A DNA stretch of 64,000 bases from Pleionea mediterranea (lineage in GTDB: Bacteria; Pseudomonadota; Gammaproteobacteria; Enterobacterales; Kangiellaceae). The notes beneath the pieces were generated by a model that was not told the origin of the DNA, did no database searches, and saw only the letters and a list, made by a program, of their open reading frames with translations. The position numbers and the translations under genes are program-made. The stretch spans positions 124,001-188,000 of the forward strand of contig NZ_QGGU01000007.1 of assembly GCF_003148745.1 (NCBI RefSeq), in the 5' to 3' direction. This document shows, piece after piece, positions 25,918 through 35,046 of the stretch. Every line of letters starts with the position of its first letter. The first letter of the stretch is position 1.

Positions 25918-27830
25918 AAGTTTGCTAAAAACTCCTCGACCAGTTCCTGATTTCTTGTGGGTAACATAGGCGGTAAATCCTGTAAAAAGTTTTTACCATA
26001 GCCTCGTGCAATTAAACGCGGATCGCCAATCATCATTACTCCTTTATCATTAATGTCCCGAATTAATCGGCCAACGCCCTGCTTTAATGCGATGATCGCA
26101 TCCGGTAGCTGAAAGCTGAAAAAGGCATCCTGGCCCTGCTGTTTTATAGCATTAATTCGAGCCTGATTGACCGGATCGCCCGGGGATGAAAATGGCAGTT
26201 TATCAATCGCCACAAAAGACAAGGCATCGCCCGAAACATCCACCCCTTCCCAAAAGCTGAAGGTACCCAGTAAAACACTGTTCTCGGTTACTCGAAACTT
26301 ATCCAGCAGGTAAGACTTACTCGCCTGCCCCTGCACAAACAAATTAAACTCGCGATGCTGTTCGAGTATGGTAGCGGCTTCATTTAACGCCCTGTGGCTG
26401 GTAAACAACAAAAATGCACGGCCTTTAGATGCCACCAGCAAAGGTAAACAGCTGGCAATGAACTGCCGCGTATATTCTGGCGATGCGGGATTCAACATAT
26501 CTCGGGGCGCATAAAACAGTGCCTGTTCGCGATATTCAAAGGGTGATGGAAATACTGCTGTTTCAGCGTTATAAAGGCCTAGCTTTTGTTGAAAATGTTT
26601 AAACTGTTGGTTTACAGCCAGCGTTGCCGACGTCATAACCCAACTGGCTTTATGGTATGGCGCAATAGCTTTATTAAAGTTATCGGCAATATTAAGAGGC
26701 GTAGTATTTAAGGTAAAACTTTTTCGGTAGATCTCTATCCACTGCACATCTTTTTGTTCATCACAGGATAAAAAGCAAGCCGCCCGGGAAGACAAAGCTT
26801 CGGCTCGTTCGGCTAGATTTTCAAGCTCACGGCTTCGTATCGCTTGGCCCTGTAACACTTCGGTCAAAAGGGACAAGCTCTGCTCTAACTGTTCAAAATG
26901 TTCCGCAATATCATTTTTTTCAAGATAATTACGCCAAAACTGTCGCGGAACTTCATCACCCATCAGCAGCCGCAGGTCGGCGGTTTGTTTTTCAATCGTA
27001 TCGGCATAGAGCTTTATGTCACTGCAATCTTTAGCTTCAGCGTGATAAGCCAACAAACAATCGCGGCTTAGCTCCATCAACTGCCGAGAGGATAAGTTTT
27101 GACCAAAAAATACCGACGCCACATCCGGTAGTTGATGCGCTTCGTCAATAATGTAGGCATCTGCTTTTGGCAGTAACTCGCCAAAGCCATCTTCTTTTAA
27201 TACCAGATCAGCCATTAGCAAATGATGGTTTATCACAATAATGTCACTGTCCATTGCATGGCGACGGGCTTTAGCCACAAAGCAATCAGAAAACGATGGG
27301 CAATCATTACCGAGACAGTTATCGGCGGTTGAAGTCACAAACGGCAGCGCACTGGCATCATCTTTTAAAAAGTTAACTTGCGATAGATCACCGTCTTTTG
27401 TGGTTTCGCTCCACTGGCGAATCTTTACAATCTGCTCAAGGGTATCCTTGGTAGTAAAACGAGCCGTTTGCAGATTAAAATCCATCCGGTGCAGACATAA
27501 ATAGTTTTGCCGACCTTTCAGTAAAGCCACTTTACGAGTCTTACCTATTACTTTAAATACAGTTGGTAAATCTTTGTAAAATAACTGATCTTGTAGATTT
27601 TTTGTTCCGGTGGATATAATGCTTTTACCATCCAGCTCAATGGCGGGTATTAAATACGCAAAGGTTTTACCGGTTCCGGTACCTGCTTCAACCAGCAGTT
27701 GCTTATCGCTTGCAAGCGCCTGCTCAACGGCTTCGGTCATTGCCAGCTGCGACTGACGCTCCTGATAATTATTAAACGCTTGAGCAAAAGGCCCTTGCTG
27801 TGAAAGAAGGTAACTGGCGTGAGATGTCAT
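25914..27830 (-). CDS. DinG/YoaA-family ATP-dependent DNA helicase
   Basis: A 638-residue XPD-like superfamily 2 helicase. Walker A is EAGTGTGKTFAYLIP, the DEAH box is AYIIDEAHQLPD, and the late motifs are LLFTSHRALNEAA, FWEGVDVSGDALSFVAIDKL and KQGVGRLIRDINDKGVMMI. Four cysteines in NYLCLHR and CLGNDCPSFSDCF fit the [4Fe-4S] cluster of this group. Size and pairing with tsaB match YoaA rather than the ~715-residue DinG. YoaA acts in replication-fork repair in E. coli. The preceding gene ends two bases before it. Confidence 0.9.
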   Translation of the reverse strand: MTSHASYLLSQQGPFAQAFNNYQERQSQLAMTEAVEQALASDKQLLVEAGTGTGKTFAYLIPAIELDGKSIISTGTKNLQDQLFYKDLPTVFKVIGKTRKVALLKGRQNYLCLHRMDFNLQTARFTTKDTLEQIVKIRQWSETTKDGDLSQVNFLKDDASALPFVTSTADNCLGNDCPSFSDCFVAKARRHAMDSDIIVINHHLLMADLVLKEDGFGELLPKADAYIIDEAHQLPDVASVFFGQNLSSRQLMELSRDCLLAYHAEAKDCSDIKLYADTIEKQTADLRLLMGDEVPRQFWRNYLEKNDIAEHFEQLEQSLSLLTEVLQGQAIRSRELENLAERAEALSSRAACFLSCDEQKDVQWIEIYRKSFTLNTTPLNIADNFNKAIAPYHKASWVMTSATLAVNQQFKHFQQKLGLYNAETAVFPSPFEYREQALFYAPRDMLNPASPEYTRQFIASCLPLLVASKGRAFLLFTSHRALNEAATILEQHREFNLFVQGQASKSYLLDKFRVTENSVLLGTFSFWEGVDVSGDALSFVAIDKLPFSSPGDPVNQARINAIKQQGQDAFFSFQLPDAIIALKQGVGRLIRDINDKGVMMIGDPRLIARGYGKNFLQDLPPMLPTRNQELVEEFLANL

Positions 27831-27832
27831 TA

Positions 27833-28303
27833 TTAGAGACTTTCGGATTGCTTGGCTTCTGGACGCTCCCAGACGGACTCGCCAATGGCTTTAAACTTTG
27901 CGACTGTCATTGCCCCGCGCTTGTTGGTGGTTTGAGAGGCCATTTCCTGCTCGGCGATTTCTCGTGCCAGACGATAAATTGCCGAAGGTTGATAATCGGC
28001 GTCATATATCACCAACAGGGTGTAATCCCACTCTGACTGTAAATTAAGCTGACCAACCCGTTGCCGGGACTTGCCACCAGGAAAGATCACCCGCCCTTTT
28101 ATTTGTACCCGCTTTTCCTGATCATTTTCTATGAGTAATGCTTCGGTTTCCGTATCGCTTAATTCGGTGAGTCCTAACAGCGTAATAGCATCGAACCTGG
28201 CAAGCTCCACGGTCACCGGCAAAGACTGCCCAGTTGCCTCACGGTACTGAGAAGCCAGCTGCCGCGTTTGGCTCATTAACTGCTCAAAATCATAAATACT
28301 CAT
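27833..28303 (-). CDS. Hypothetical cytosolic protein upstream of the helicase
   Basis: A 156-residue protein, not assigned. It starts MSIYDFEQLMSQTRQLASQY, has a compact mixed middle (VTVELARFDAITLLGLTELS, QIKGRVIFPGGKSRQRVGQL, WDYTLLVIYDADYQPSAIYR) and a helical C-terminus. No membrane or secretion signal. The middle alternates strands in a way that suggests a nuclease-like or restriction-fold core, but no catalytic motif can be named. It is two bases upstream of the helicase gene, so the two are co-expressed and a DNA-related job is plausible. Confidence 0.6.
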   Translation of the reverse strand: MSIYDFEQLMSQTRQLASQYREATGQSLPVTVELARFDAITLLGLTELSDTETEALLIENDQEKRVQIKGRVIFPGGKSRQRVGQLNLQSEWDYTLLVIYDADYQPSAIYRLAREIAEQEMASQTTNKRGAMTVAKFKAIGESVWERPEAKQSESL

Positions 28304-28356
28304 TCAGAAAACTCGTGTCGACTGTTCAAATTCCAGTTTTTTAATTCAAAAAATGA

Positions 28357-28677
28357 TTAAACTTTCACATCCACTTTGTGGGGCGGCTCTTCTAGCTGTT
28401 CTTCTTTAAGATGATGATCGCTGGTTTGCTGGTTGGTGTAAATGCCAAAATCATCGTATAGATGATCCTGTTTTTTTGACTTCGCGCGTTTTTTACGCCG
28501 ATTCGGTTTAGAAGCCTTTTGTTCCAGTGCTTCAACTTCTTCAAACTCGTCTCTTGCATCACGTTCACCGGATAGCGGCGGAATGCTTTTGGTCTGTTTT
28601 ACGCCGGTCTTTGTCTGTGTCGCTTTAGTTTCCGACATGGGTCGATTGCCATCAAAAGGCACTAAATTAATCACCAT
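28357..28677 (-). CDS. Small hypothetical protein, charged and disordered
   Basis: About 106 residues. GGAGGT lies three bases before the ATG at 28677 and six before a GTG at 28674, so either may be the start; a TTG or ATG farther up at 28692 has no ribosome site. The protein begins MVINLVPFDGNRPMSE, then is hydrophilic with a basic block (NRRKKRAKSKKQ) and an acidic tail. It is probably intrinsically disordered, and no function can be given. It is 53 bp upstream of the 28303 gene, possibly the first gene of the helicase-tsaB operon. Confidence 0.5.
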   Translation of the reverse strand: MVINLVPFDGNRPMSETKATQTKTGVKQTKSIPPLSGERDARDEFEEVEALEQKASKPNRRKKRAKSKKQDHLYDDFGIYTNQQTSDHHLKEEQLEEPPHKVDVKV

Positions 28678-28763
28678 AAGACCTCCAAACACAGCCGTTG
28701 CTGTTTTACTGAATCGAACTGTTAAGCTATTTTACGGACAGTTGACCCTAATAGCATGAATAT

Positions 28764-28781
28764 TATCACATTTCGGTGATA
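28764..28781. promoter_or_regulatory. Inverted repeat in the divergent spacer before the ECF sigma gene
   Basis: TATCAC (28764-28769) and GTGATA (28776-28781) with a six-base spacer lie between the divergent genes at 28677 and 28807. It could be an operator or a leader hairpin; nothing further supports it. Confidence 0.25.
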
Positions 28782-28806
28782 TTCCCGAGCCAGGATGGAT
28801 TAACAA

Positions 28807-29493
28807 TTGGGTGTTCATTCAGGTCAACCATCACTCTACTTTGCCGTTAATTCATTTATGGAAACTGCAATGGTCGACACTATGACTCATTTAACATTGA
28901 CACTGGCATTTGAAGCCGATTATAAAAAAAGCCATAAACTCTCACGGAGACTTACTCTGGAAAGTCGCGAGCCACTTAATCAGTTTTTGGCAACAATAGA
29001 GCGCAAGGCCTTTCGAATGGCACATATTGCTACCAGTAACCCTGACGATGCGTTAGAACTGGTGCAGGAAGCCATGATGAAACTGGTTGAAAAATACCAT
29101 GATAAAACAGCCGAAGAGTGGACACCGCTGTTTTATCGCATACTCAGCAGTAAAATAAATGACTGGTATCGTAAACAAGGGGTGAGAAACCGCTGGATGG
29201 CCTGGTTACCTAAAACCAACCATTCTGAGTATGTCTCTGATCCCATTGAAAATGCACCCGATACACACCAAAGTCCGCTGGAAAAAACCCAACAGGATCA
29301 AGCCACCGATAAACTGTTAACATTGCTGTCAGATTTATCGCCGAGGCAACAACAAGCCTTTCTGCTTAGAGCCTGGGAAGGCATGAGTGTCGAGGAAACT
29401 GCGTTTGCCATGGGTTGCAGTAGCGGTTCTGTTAAAACACACTACTCCAGAGCCATACATGCATTAAAAGATCAACTCGAGGACGTTTACTAA
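28807..29493 (+). CDS. ECF-family RNA polymerase sigma factor
   Basis: Sigma region 2 is seen in ERKAFRMAHIATSNPDDALE and LVQEAMMKLVEKYHD, region 4 in LSPRQQQAFLLRAWEGMSVE followed by a helix-turn-helix (MGCSSGSVKTHYSRAIHALK). The start is uncertain. TTG at 28807 gives 228 residues with an atypical N-terminus; homologues usually begin near SREPLNQFLATIE, about 50 residues later. The stop overlaps the next start by one base. The following genes encode a single-pass protein, an exported low-complexity protein and a DUF3106 protein, an arrangement like the sigma-DUF3619-DUF3106 operons of betaproteobacteria. The regulon is unknown. Confidence 0.85.
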   Translation: MGVHSGQPSLYFAVNSFMETAMVDTMTHLTLTLAFEADYKKSHKLSRRLTLESREPLNQFLATIERKAFRMAHIATSNPDDALELVQEAMMKLVEKYHDKTAEEWTPLFYRILSSKINDWYRKQGVRNRWMAWLPKTNHSEYVSDPIENAPDTHQSPLEKTQQDQATDKLLTLLSDLSPRQQQAFLLRAWEGMSVEETAFAMGCSSGSVKTHYSRAIHALKDQLEDVY

Positions 29494-29861
29494 TGTCACA
29501 GCCAAACGAAGAAAAGTGGCTTAAGCAGATTAATGCCCAGCTCGATAACAGCACCGAACAACTTGACTACCCTACCCAGCTGAAATTAAAGCAGGCTCGA
29601 CATCGTGCCATCAACCAAAATATTCGTTCCAATAAGTTATTTCGCTGGCTTAAATGGGGACTGCCCACTATGGCAACCGCCACGGTGGCTGCTATATTAA
29701 CAATTAATGCTTTAATGGCTCCAAACGAAAATCAAGTACCGGAGCCTAATTTGTTTCAGGACCTTGAAATACTTGCGATGGAAGAAGATATGGAGTTGAT
29801 AAAACAACTGGAGTTTTACGAATGGCTCGAAAACAATGCCGAGAGTGAACTTGAAAGTTAA
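29493..29861 (+). CDS. Single-pass membrane protein, probable anti-sigma partner (DUF3619-like)
   Basis: A 122-residue protein with a charged cytoplasmic N-terminus (residues 1-45, including LKLKQARHRAINQNIRS), one helix (WGLPTMATATVAAILTINAL) and a short acidic exterior ending LEFYEWLENNAESELES. Position right after an ECF gene, topology and the LKxARxxAL-like stretch recall DUF3619 and small anti-sigma factors. Direct evidence for sigma binding is absent. It overlaps the sigma gene by one base and the next gene by 26. Confidence 0.6.
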   Translation: MSQPNEEKWLKQINAQLDNSTEQLDYPTQLKLKQARHRAINQNIRSNKLFRWLKWGLPTMATATVAAILTINALMAPNENQVPEPNLFQDLEILAMEEDMELIKQLEFYEWLENNAESELES

Positions 29862-30555
29862 ATCAACAAACCTCTTAATCGTTTGCGGTGTTTTGCTCTG
29901 TGGCTCAGTGTCGTTTGCCAACGACAAAGCTACCAATAAATCAAATAAAAATATCGAATTAACCGCTGATAAAGCAGTGCAGGATAAGACGGTGCTGGAT
30001 AAAACGGTTCGGAATAAAGCAGTTCATAATAAGCCAGCCCCTGCCCAAACAAACCGCTCAGAAATAGACCGTTCAGAAACAAGCCGAGCTGAAGATCTAT
30101 CTAAGGGCACATCTCAGTCACAATCTCAGGAACTTTCACTGGAATTGTTAACCTTTCTGGCAGAATTTAGCGATGACGACGGTGACGTCATAGACCCGGA
30201 AACACTTGATCCCATCACATCCGACAATAACGACCATAAAAACAGCTCTGACCAAACACCCCAACAAAAAGCCAGCAGACAGTCGACAAAACACTCAACG
30301 CAAATAACCTGCAACCAGCACCCTTCCGAGGCCGAAACAAACGCCTCAGAAAGTACCCAACATAATCCTCAAATAAAGGGTAAACAGCTGGCTAAAAGTC
30401 AACCAGACACACAGGAAAACGTTAATACTAGTGATACAGGCAGGCGTATCAACACAAACATTAATACGGACAACAATGAAAACAGCATTAACTGCATATC
30501 AGACACGGTTAAACAAACTGCTCGCAGCAAAAAAGAGACGATTAACGATGTATAA
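29836..30555 (+). CDS. Exported low-complexity protein of the ECF operon
   Basis: A 239-residue protein with a signal peptide (LLIVCGVLLCGSVSFANDKA). It then has imperfect repeats of DKxV/NKxV type (about residues 45-70) and long stretches of Asn, Thr, Ser and Gln. The one ordered-looking block is LELLTFLAEFSDDDGDVIDP near residues 100-125, an acidic motif also seen in proteins beside similar sigma genes. The family is otherwise unrecognised. It starts inside the preceding gene and overlaps the DUF3106 gene by eight bases. Confidence 0.6.
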   Translation: MPRVNLKVKSTNLLIVCGVLLCGSVSFANDKATNKSNKNIELTADKAVQDKTVLDKTVRNKAVHNKPAPAQTNRSEIDRSETSRAEDLSKGTSQSQSQELSLELLTFLAEFSDDDGDVIDPETLDPITSDNNDHKNSSDQTPQQKASRQSTKHSTQITCNQHPSEAETNASESTQHNPQIKGKQLAKSQPDTQENVNTSDTGRRINTNINTDNNENSINCISDTVKQTARSKKETINDV

Positions 30556-31042
30556 ACTTTCCATACAATGCATTAAACACAGACTTATTATGCTGACTAT
30601 GGCTACTATTCTGGTGTTATCTGCGCCACTTAATGCATCAAATGACAAGCCCAATTCCAAAGCCTTACCATTTGAGCAGTTGACACCTTCGCAACAACAA
30701 CAACTGGCTCCGTTTAAAAACAAGTGGTCTGCACTGGATCAGCAACAACGACAAAAAGTCATTAAAGGACTCAGCCGTTGGAATACCATGAACACGCAAC
30801 AAAAACAGCTGGTCAAAAAACGATTTAAGCAATGGCGTACACTTCCTCATACCGAGAAGCGGCAATTAAGACGTACTTTCCACCGCTATAAAAGTCTATC
30901 ACCTGCAAAGCGGAAACAATTAAAGCATACGTTTCAAAAGTTTCGAGCGTTACCCGCTGATCGTCGACATGAGATAAAACAGCGCTTTTTAAAAGTGACC
31001 CCTAAAAAAAATCTGCCTAAAAGAAACCCTTCAATTAAATAA
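30548..31042 (+). CDS. DUF3106 exported protein
   Basis: A 164-residue protein with a signal peptide (LIMLTMATILVLSAPLNASN). The body is a run of related helices typical of DUF3106: LTPSQQQQLAPFKNKWSALD, QQRQKVIKGLSRWNTMNTQQ, RFKQWRTLPHTEKRQLRRTF, FQKFRALPADRRHEIKQRF. It is strongly basic and periplasmic. The start at 30548 is chosen because the signal peptide begins there; the open frame extends back to 30431 inside the previous gene. Function is unknown; it may be the stress-sensing or envelope output of the ECF operon. Confidence 0.8.
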   Translation: MYKLSIQCIKHRLIMLTMATILVLSAPLNASNDKPNSKALPFEQLTPSQQQQLAPFKNKWSALDQQQRQKVIKGLSRWNTMNTQQKQLVKKRFKQWRTLPHTEKRQLRRTFHRYKSLSPAKRKQLKHTFQKFRALPADRRHEIKQRFLKVTPKKNLPKRNPSIK

Positions 31043-31054
31043 ACGAAGGGTTTC
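31023..31054 (+). terminator. Hairpin at the end of the ECF operon
   Basis: A 10-bp perfect stem, gaaacccttc (31023-31032) with gaagggtttc (31045-31054), has the DUF3106 stop codon in its loop. There is no strong T-run after it, so termination may be partial or the hairpin may protect the 3' end. Confidence 0.5.
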
Positions 31055-31186
31055 CGCTGTTAATTCCACTCCCATAAGCTTAGTCAAATTCTTACTTACA
31101 GCTTATGCCCATAGAGATTAATTCTTAATGCCCTCAATTATAATTCTTCTATACAAAATACTATCCTCCTTATTTCAAACAGAGAC

Positions 31187-31195
31187 TGCTATAAT
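31187..31195 (+). promoter_or_regulatory. Extended -10 element upstream of lon
   Basis: TGCTATAAT matches the extended -10 consensus TGnTATAAT exactly and lies about 130 bp before the lon ATG. No good -35 hexamer is seen, as is usual for extended -10 promoters. A heat-shock sigma promoter was looked for but not identified. Confidence 0.5.
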
Positions 31196-31325
31196 TAGAC
31201 CCATTAATTCAATTAACTAAGGGCTGTTATCCTGTGTGGCTTATTTTTGCTGCAACCACTTTTGCAGCAACCACATGGATTTAGTGAAAACAGACTCTGG
31301 CAACCTGATTAAGGAATAATCATTT

Positions 31326-33725
31326 ATGGCTTCTGAGCATGATTACGGTGAACCCGATATCGAGTTTTCCATTGATTCTGGCTCCAAACGCAGTGATCTT
31401 TCTCCGAAAGAAGAAGTACTACCAACGGAAATATGTCTGCTGCCTCTTTCCGAACGCCCCTTCTTTCCGCCGCAAACGCTGCCAATATTAATGAACGAAG
31501 AAGTCTGGCGAGAAACCATTGAGTACATAGCCGACACAGAAACAAAAATTGCAGGATTGGTGTTAGTACGAAATCCACATCCGGAAGATTCATCGCCAGA
31601 TGAGTTTAATGCTATTGGTACACTGGTCCGCATTCATCACCCGGTTTTATCATCCGGCAAAATTCAATTTATTGCCGAAGGCATTCAACGATTTCGCATT
31701 AAACGGTGGAAAACGAAAGAACCACCATTTCTGGTAGAAGTCGAATACCCACAGGAGCCCAATTACTCCGATATTGATGAATTAAAAGCCTACGCGGTTG
31801 CTATCATCAATACACTTAAAGAACTGGTTCCACTTAACCCACTTTACAGTGAAGAGTTAAAGTTTTTCTTAAACCGGTTTAATCCAAATGAGCCCTCGCC
31901 ACTAACAGACTTTGCAGCAAGTTTAACCACCGCCACGCGAGAAGATCTGCAAGAAGTGCTTGAGCAGGTACATTTGCGAAAGCGAATGGAAAAAGTTCTT
32001 GTTATGATCAAAAAAGAACTTGAAGTGGCGCAATTACAAAGCAATATTCAACGACAAGTAGAAGACAAACTGACCGAGCATCAACGTAAGTTTTTCCTGC
32101 GTGAGCAATTAAAAGCGATACAAAAAGAGCTCGGTATTGCCAAAGACGATAAAACTGCGGATATCGAACGTTTTAATAAGCGTATTGAAAAGCTTACAAT
32201 TCCTGAAGATGCCAGAAAAAAAATTAATGAGGAAATAGAAAAGCTTTCAATTCTTGAACAAGGATCACCCGAATATTCTGTTACCCGTAATTATCTTGAT
32301 GTTGCGTCCAGCCTTCCCTGGGGTATCAATACCAAAGATAAAATCGACCTGCGACGAGCACGTCGTGAACTAAACAAAGAACACGCTGGTCTCGGTGATG
32401 TAAAAGATCGCATTGTTGAGTTTTTAGCCGTTGGCGCGTTAACCGGCCATGTGGCAGGCTCCATATTATTGCTTGTCGGCCCACCGGGTGTTGGTAAAAC
32501 ATCAATAGGACGCTCGATTGCATCAGCACTTGGAAGAAAGTTTTTCCGCTTCAGTCTTGGGGGTATGCGAGATGAAGCTGAAATTAAAGGCCATCGTCGT
32601 ACCTATATCGGCGCCATGCCGGGTAAATTGATTCAGGCCATTAAAGAAACCCAATCTTCTAATCCTGTGATTATGCTGGATGAAGTTGATAAAGTTGGTA
32701 GCTCCTATCAGGGCGATCCGGCCAGTGCTCTGTTAGAGGTATTGGATCCGGAGCAAAATGAAAACTTTCTTGATCACTATCTGGATGTCCGATTTGATTT
32801 ATCAAAAGTTTTGTTTATCTGTACTGCTAATCAACTCGATACCATACCGAGACCACTGCTTGATCGAATGGAAACCATTCGACTGTCCGGCTATATCACA
32901 CAGGAAAAAATAGAAATTGCAAAACAATACCTGTGGCCAAGACGATTGGAGAAATGCGGACTTAAACCTTCACAAGTAAAAATCACCGATACCGGCTTCC
33001 GTAAAATCATTGAGGATTACGCGCGTGAAGCAGGTGTACGTAATCTTGATAAACAACTCGGTCGAATTGCCCGTAAATGTGTGGTTAAAATTGTCTCCGG
33101 CAAAGAGAAAAAAATAAGTGTTTCGCAAAATTCAATTGAAGATTACCTGGGCACGCCCTGGTTCCAAAAAGAAAAGCCCGGTAACAGCCTTGGTGTGGTA
33201 ACCGGACTGGCCTGGACAGCACTCGGTGGCTCAACACTAAATATTGAAGCAGCGGTAGTCCACAGTAAAAACCGTGGCTTTAAACTCACCGGAAAACTGG
33301 GTGACGTTATGAAAGAGTCTGCAGAAATTGCTTACGCTTACGTTGCCGCTCATCTGGAACAATTTGGTGTCACAAAAGACGCGTTTGATAATGAAATGAT
33401 CCACATTCATGTGCCCGAAGGCGCGACACCAAAAGACGGTCCTTCAGCGGGCGTAACTATGGCAACAGCATTGTTATCACTGGCTAAAAACAAATCTCCT
33501 AAGAAAGGCATTGCCATGACCGGAGAGTTAACCTTAACCGGTAAAGTGCTTGCAGTAGGCGGTATTCGTGAAAAAATCATCGCCGCTCGTCGTGCGAAAA
33601 TAAAAACCATTTTACTGCCTGATTCATGCAAAGGCGATTACAAAGAGTTACCTAAACACATTAAAGAAGGCATGAAAGTACATTTTGTTTCAAGCTACGA
33701 GGAAGTAGCTGAACTGATGTTTTAA
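31326..33725 (+). CDS. lon: ATP-dependent protease Lon
   Basis: A 799-residue Lon. The N-terminal substrate domain begins near LLPLSERPFFPPQTLPILM, the AAA domain has Walker A GPPGVGKTS and Walker B VIMLDEVDKVG, and the protease domain has the catalytic Ser in PKDGPSAGVTMATALLS and Lys in GGIREKIIAARRAKI. It degrades damaged and regulatory proteins in the cytosol. Sequence details (LREQLKAIQKELG, a slightly divergent N-terminus) suggest it may be a second Lon type rather than the clpX-linked copy, since ltaE rather than clpX or hupB adjoins it. TAAGGA precedes the ATG. Confidence 0.96.
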   Translation: MASEHDYGEPDIEFSIDSGSKRSDLSPKEEVLPTEICLLPLSERPFFPPQTLPILMNEEVWRETIEYIADTETKIAGLVLVRNPHPEDSSPDEFNAIGTLVRIHHPVLSSGKIQFIAEGIQRFRIKRWKTKEPPFLVEVEYPQEPNYSDIDELKAYAVAIINTLKELVPLNPLYSEELKFFLNRFNPNEPSPLTDFAASLTTATREDLQEVLEQVHLRKRMEKVLVMIKKELEVAQLQSNIQRQVEDKLTEHQRKFFLREQLKAIQKELGIAKDDKTADIERFNKRIEKLTIPEDARKKINEEIEKLSILEQGSPEYSVTRNYLDVASSLPWGINTKDKIDLRRARRELNKEHAGLGDVKDRIVEFLAVGALTGHVAGSILLLVGPPGVGKTSIGRSIASALGRKFFRFSLGGMRDEAEIKGHRRTYIGAMPGKLIQAIKETQSSNPVIMLDEVDKVGSSYQGDPASALLEVLDPEQNENFLDHYLDVRFDLSKVLFICTANQLDTIPRPLLDRMETIRLSGYITQEKIEIAKQYLWPRRLEKCGLKPSQVKITDTGFRKIIEDYAREAGVRNLDKQLGRIARKCVVKIVSGKEKKISVSQNSIEDYLGTPWFQKEKPGNSLGVVTGLAWTALGGSTLNIEAAVVHSKNRGFKLTGKLGDVMKESAEIAYAYVAAHLEQFGVTKDAFDNEMIHIHVPEGATPKDGPSAGVTMATALLSLAKNKSPKKGIAMTGELTLTGKVLAVGGIREKIIAARRAKIKTILLPDSCKGDYKELPKHIKEGMKVHFVSSYEEVAELMF

Positions 33726-33755
33726 ACACCTATTAACTATTTTAATGATTGAGTA

Positions 33756-33786
33756 ATTGCCGGATAATTTCCGGCAATATTTTTAT
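33756..33786 (+). terminator. Intrinsic terminator after lon
   Basis: ATTGCCGG (33756-33763) pairs with CCGGCAAT (33771-33778) around a seven-base loop, followed by ATTTTTAT. Confidence 0.85.
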
Positions 33787-33843
33787 ATCACTCGATATTC
33801 AACTAAACTATTCGCCCTTTAAATCAACAAAAAAAGAATAATT

Positions 33844-34857
33844 ATGACACCGATTGACTTACGCAGCGACACAGTAACGCTACCAACAGAAGCAATGAAA
33901 CAGGCCATGATAGAAGCGCCGCTGGGTGACGATGTTTATGGTGAGGATCCAACAGTCAATGCGCTTGAAGAAAAATGCGCATCACTTTTAAATAAAGAGT
34001 CAGCAGTATTTGCACCCACCGGAACACAATCAAACCTCATCGCGTTAATGGCACATTGTGAACGCGGTGACGAATACATTGTTGGCCAACAGGCTCATAC
34101 TTATAAATACGAAGGCGGTGGTGCAGCAATACTTGGCAGCATACAACCTCAGCCGCTAGAATTTTCAACGGCCGGGGTTATTCCATTAGAAAAAATATCT
34201 GCAGCTATAAAACCTGCCGATAGTCACTTTGCTAACACCAAACTGATTTGTTTGGAAAATACCCACCATGGCCAGTGTTTACCACTCAATTACCCTGGAC
34301 AGGTTAAAGCTTTATGTTATGAGCAGGGATTATCATTACACCTTGACGGTGCACGGTTGTTTAATGCCGTCGTAAAACAACAAAAGTCATTAGCAGAGCT
34401 GACTCAGTCATTTGATTCGGTTTCACTGTGTCTATCTAAAGGACTTGGCGCTCCTGCCGGCTCTGTACTGGTTGGTTCAAAAGAAATTATTACAAGAGCT
34501 CGGCGCTGGAGAAAAGTACTTGGTGGTGGTATGCGTCAATCGGGAATGCTTGCTGCTGCAGGTATCTATGCACTGGATAATAATGTTGAACGACTGGAAA
34601 CGGATCATCAACATGCATTGCAACTTAAACAGGCTTTGTTAGACCTGCCAAAACTTGAGGTTGCCGAGTATAGTGCCGAAACCAATATGGTGTTTGTAAC
34701 GGTTCCAGAGTCGTCCATCGAACAGCTTAATAGTGAAGCGAAAAAACGTAATATTATTTTGCCCGAAGGCCATCAACTGAGACTGGTGATGCATTTAAAT
34801 ATCACACAGAATGACCTAACAAAAGTCATTGATCTTTTTACAAAGCTGTATGGATAA
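33844..34857 (+). CDS. ltaE: Low-specificity L-threonine aldolase
   Basis: A 337-residue PLP enzyme of the beta-eliminating lyase family. It begins IDLRSDTVTLPTEAMKQAM and has GDDVYGEDPTVNALE, the substrate and PLP region FAPTGTQSNLIALMAH, HLDGARLFNA and the PLP-binding lysine in SLCLSKGLGAPAGSVLVGS. It cleaves L-threonine and L-allo-threonine to glycine and acetaldehyde. Length and motifs are normal. It stands alone after the lon terminator. Confidence 0.94.
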   Translation: MTPIDLRSDTVTLPTEAMKQAMIEAPLGDDVYGEDPTVNALEEKCASLLNKESAVFAPTGTQSNLIALMAHCERGDEYIVGQQAHTYKYEGGGAAILGSIQPQPLEFSTAGVIPLEKISAAIKPADSHFANTKLICLENTHHGQCLPLNYPGQVKALCYEQGLSLHLDGARLFNAVVKQQKSLAELTQSFDSVSLCLSKGLGAPAGSVLVGSKEIITRARRWRKVLGGGMRQSGMLAAAGIYALDNNVERLETDHQHALQLKQALLDLPKLEVAEYSAETNMVFVTVPESSIEQLNSEAKKRNIILPEGHQLRLVMHLNITQNDLTKVIDLFTKLYG

Positions 34858-34979
34858 AACTGCCTAATAGAATCCAGTTTACTTGGCAGTCTATTCAATA
34901 TTTATTCAACGAAGCATTCGTTTGATTAGTCTTTGGATTAGATAAACAGCCAGCCAATGCCGTAAACCACAATGCCAGT

Positions 34980-35026
34980 TTCAATATAACTACACAGATT
35001 CAATATAACTACGCAGATTCAATAAC
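34980..35026. repeat. Tandem 19-bp direct repeat
   Basis: The unit TTCAATATAACTACRCAGA occurs at 34980-34998 and 34999-35017, followed by a partial third copy, TTCAATAAC. It lies in the 190-bp spacer between convergent ltaE and the VOC gene. Confidence 0.75.
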
Positions 35027-35046
35027 GAATTACAGCGATTTTAATT

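Noticed and set aside
30431-30547. Upstream extension of the DUF3106 gene
   Set aside because: It overlaps the previous gene and would bury the signal peptide, which begins at 30548.
31043-31325. Heat-shock (sigma-32) promoter for lon
   Set aside because: No CTTGAA-like -35 with a CCCCAT-like -10 at proper spacing was seen; only an extended -10 was found.
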